From contig JAUZSQ010000041.1 in NCBI GenBank assembly GCA_030949325.1, forward strand, positions 1 through 64,000: a DNA stretch of 64,000 bases, written 5' to 3'. A program made the translations under genes and the position numbers. Positions 63,100-64,000 of this stretch are shown piece after piece. Each line of letters begins with the position of its first letter. Positions within the stretch are counted from its first letter, which is position 1. Below the pieces are notes generated by a model, which was given only the letters and a program-made list of their open reading frames with translations, searched no databases and was not told the DNA's origin. This stretch comes from Sulfurovum sp. (GTDB taxonomy: Bacteria; Campylobacterota; Campylobacteria; Campylobacterales; Sulfurovaceae).

Positions 63100-64000
63100 A
63101 TGTCAAATCCTATTTTTTCAGCAAAAGAGCCATCTTTAGGTTATTTATATCAAATACAATATGGATTACTTTTATTATTAACTTCTAAACAAGAAAATAA
63201 TGCAAAAATCTTAATTGAGGCTCTTGATGATATAGAGTTACAAACAGAAGATGAAACTAAATTATATCAAACTAAGTATCATAAAAAGAAAGATACAAAC
63301 CTTACAGATAGAAGTTCTGATTTTTGGAAAACTATAAGAGTTTGGTCTGAACAAATTTTAGATAAAACAGTAGATATAAAGAGTACTAGATTTACACTTA
63401 TTACTACAGTAAATATTTCTGATGATTCTATTATACTTAAGATTAAAAATAAAAGGGTGAAACTAATAAGAGTAGAGGATATTTTAAATAAATTAAATAT
63501 AATTACAAATGAAGCTGGAAATGATACTAATAAAAAAGGATATATTGCATTTCAAAGATTATCTCCTTCTCAACAAAAAGAACTTATCCCAAAAATATAT
63601 ATTATAGACTCATCTTTTGATTTTAAAGATATTGAGCAAAAAATACAAAATGAATTGAAAATATTTGTAGAACCCAATAAAATTATTCCTATGTTTGAAC
63701 GACTTAGTGGATGGTTTTTAAATAATTCTATTTTACATTTACAGAGTAAAAAAGACTTTTATTACTTTAGAAGAATTATCAGAAGAAATTTATTCTATTT
63801 TAGAAACTTTTAAAAAGATAATCTACCAATGGATTTTACTGATAAAATATCATTGACGGATGAAGAGTTAAAGACAATTAAATCTTTTAACTTTATTAAA
63901 CAGCTTCAACTAATAAATATTTCATCAAGAATGGAAACAACAGCCATTAGTGATTATTATAGAGCATTTCAACAAAGATCTAAATGGTTAAGAGAGAATC
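63100..64000 (+). CDS. ABC-three-component-system-like effector (C-terminus off window, two frameshifts)
   Basis: The N-terminus SAKEPSLGYLYQIQYGLLLLLTSKQENNAKILIEALDDIELQTEDETKLYQTKYHKKKDTNLTDRSSDFWKTIRVWSEQ follows the pattern of the large variable proteins of ABC-3C defence systems (GYLYQ-x-x-x-x-LL, E-x-x-DD, LLQ-x-K-H, LTD-x-S-x-D-x-W-K-T-x-R-x-W), taken to be a restriction-endonuclease-like domain. The frame stops at 63813; two homopolymer indels (T run near 63757, A run near 63815) restore ITLEELSEEIYSILETFKKDNLPMDFTDK and the frame runs off the edge. Partner ATPase genes would lie beyond 64 kb. Confidence 0.6.

Noticed and set aside
1-64000. CRISPR arrays, rRNA genes, prophage structural genes, origin of replication
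   Set aside because: I looked for evenly spaced repeats, rRNA cores, capsid/tail genes and DnaA-box clusters and saw none that could be supported.

Overview
The window reads as a chromosomal piece of a Campylobacterota (epsilonproteobacterial) chemolithotroph, probably Sulfurovum/Sulfurimonas-like. Supporting this are a PEB4-type chaperone directly upstream of class II fructose-bisphosphate aldolase (a Campylobacter-type order), a single-domain globin behind an NssR-like Crp/Fnr regulator, bactofilin next to an M23 peptidase (as in helical epsilonproteobacteria), pdxA-pdxJ, a monomeric isocitrate dehydrogenase, and low GC with little intergenic space. This is inference from gene content; no 16S rRNA is present.

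Layout. 1-12 kb: CitE-like lyase, RNase T2, Pif1-like helicase, envelope genes, M20 dipeptidase, endonuclease III, two chaperones with fbaA, a PLP enzyme and hisD. 11.9-12.6 kb: seven tRNAs (Lys, Asp, Lys, Val, Glu, Val, Asp in transcription order). 12.6-25 kb: CinA-type amidase, ileS, rsmH with an FtsL-like gene, an RND pump, a RelE-type toxin-antitoxin pair, YebC, ExbB/ExbD and the NssR-like/globin pair. 25-31.5 kb: transposase remnant, delta-class carbonic anhydrase, and a TetR-controlled redox cluster (CDGSH-glutamate synthase, pirin, DoxX, FMN reductase). 31.5-39.6 kb: DUF819 protein, patatin, DEAD-box helicase, pseudouridine synthase, CAP-domain protein, TonB-dependent receptor, YqeY.

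39.6-49.2 kb is the most notable region. A 9.4 kb AT-rich island is bounded by perfect 86-bp direct repeats that duplicate the promoter and first 17 codons of a host gene. It holds a four-gene minus-strand operon: SNF2-type helicase, type III Mod methylase, AlbA/Schlafen-type ATP-binding protein, and Res helicase-nuclease, coupled by start/stop overlaps or abutments. Res is intact. Mod is broken by many frameshifts, and the helicase has lost its Walker A motif and its motif V/VI region.

49.2-58 kb: TPR protein, bactofilin/M23 pair, pdxA/pdxJ, a decayed Rpn nuclease, an 859-bp RAYT (Y1/HUH transposase) element with 18-bp inverted ends abutting a truncated YafQ-like toxin, and a dipeptide epimerase. 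58-64 kb: icd, VapBC, a nuclease-like gene, a HicB remnant, and at the edge the start of a gene resembling the effector of ABC-three-component defence systems, preceded by a 16-bp inverted repeat spanning 118 nt.

Caveat: more than ten otherwise intact genes, including the normally essential ileS and rsmH, carry single-base indels, mostly in homopolymers. This looks like consensus error, so frameshifts alone should not be read as gene death here.
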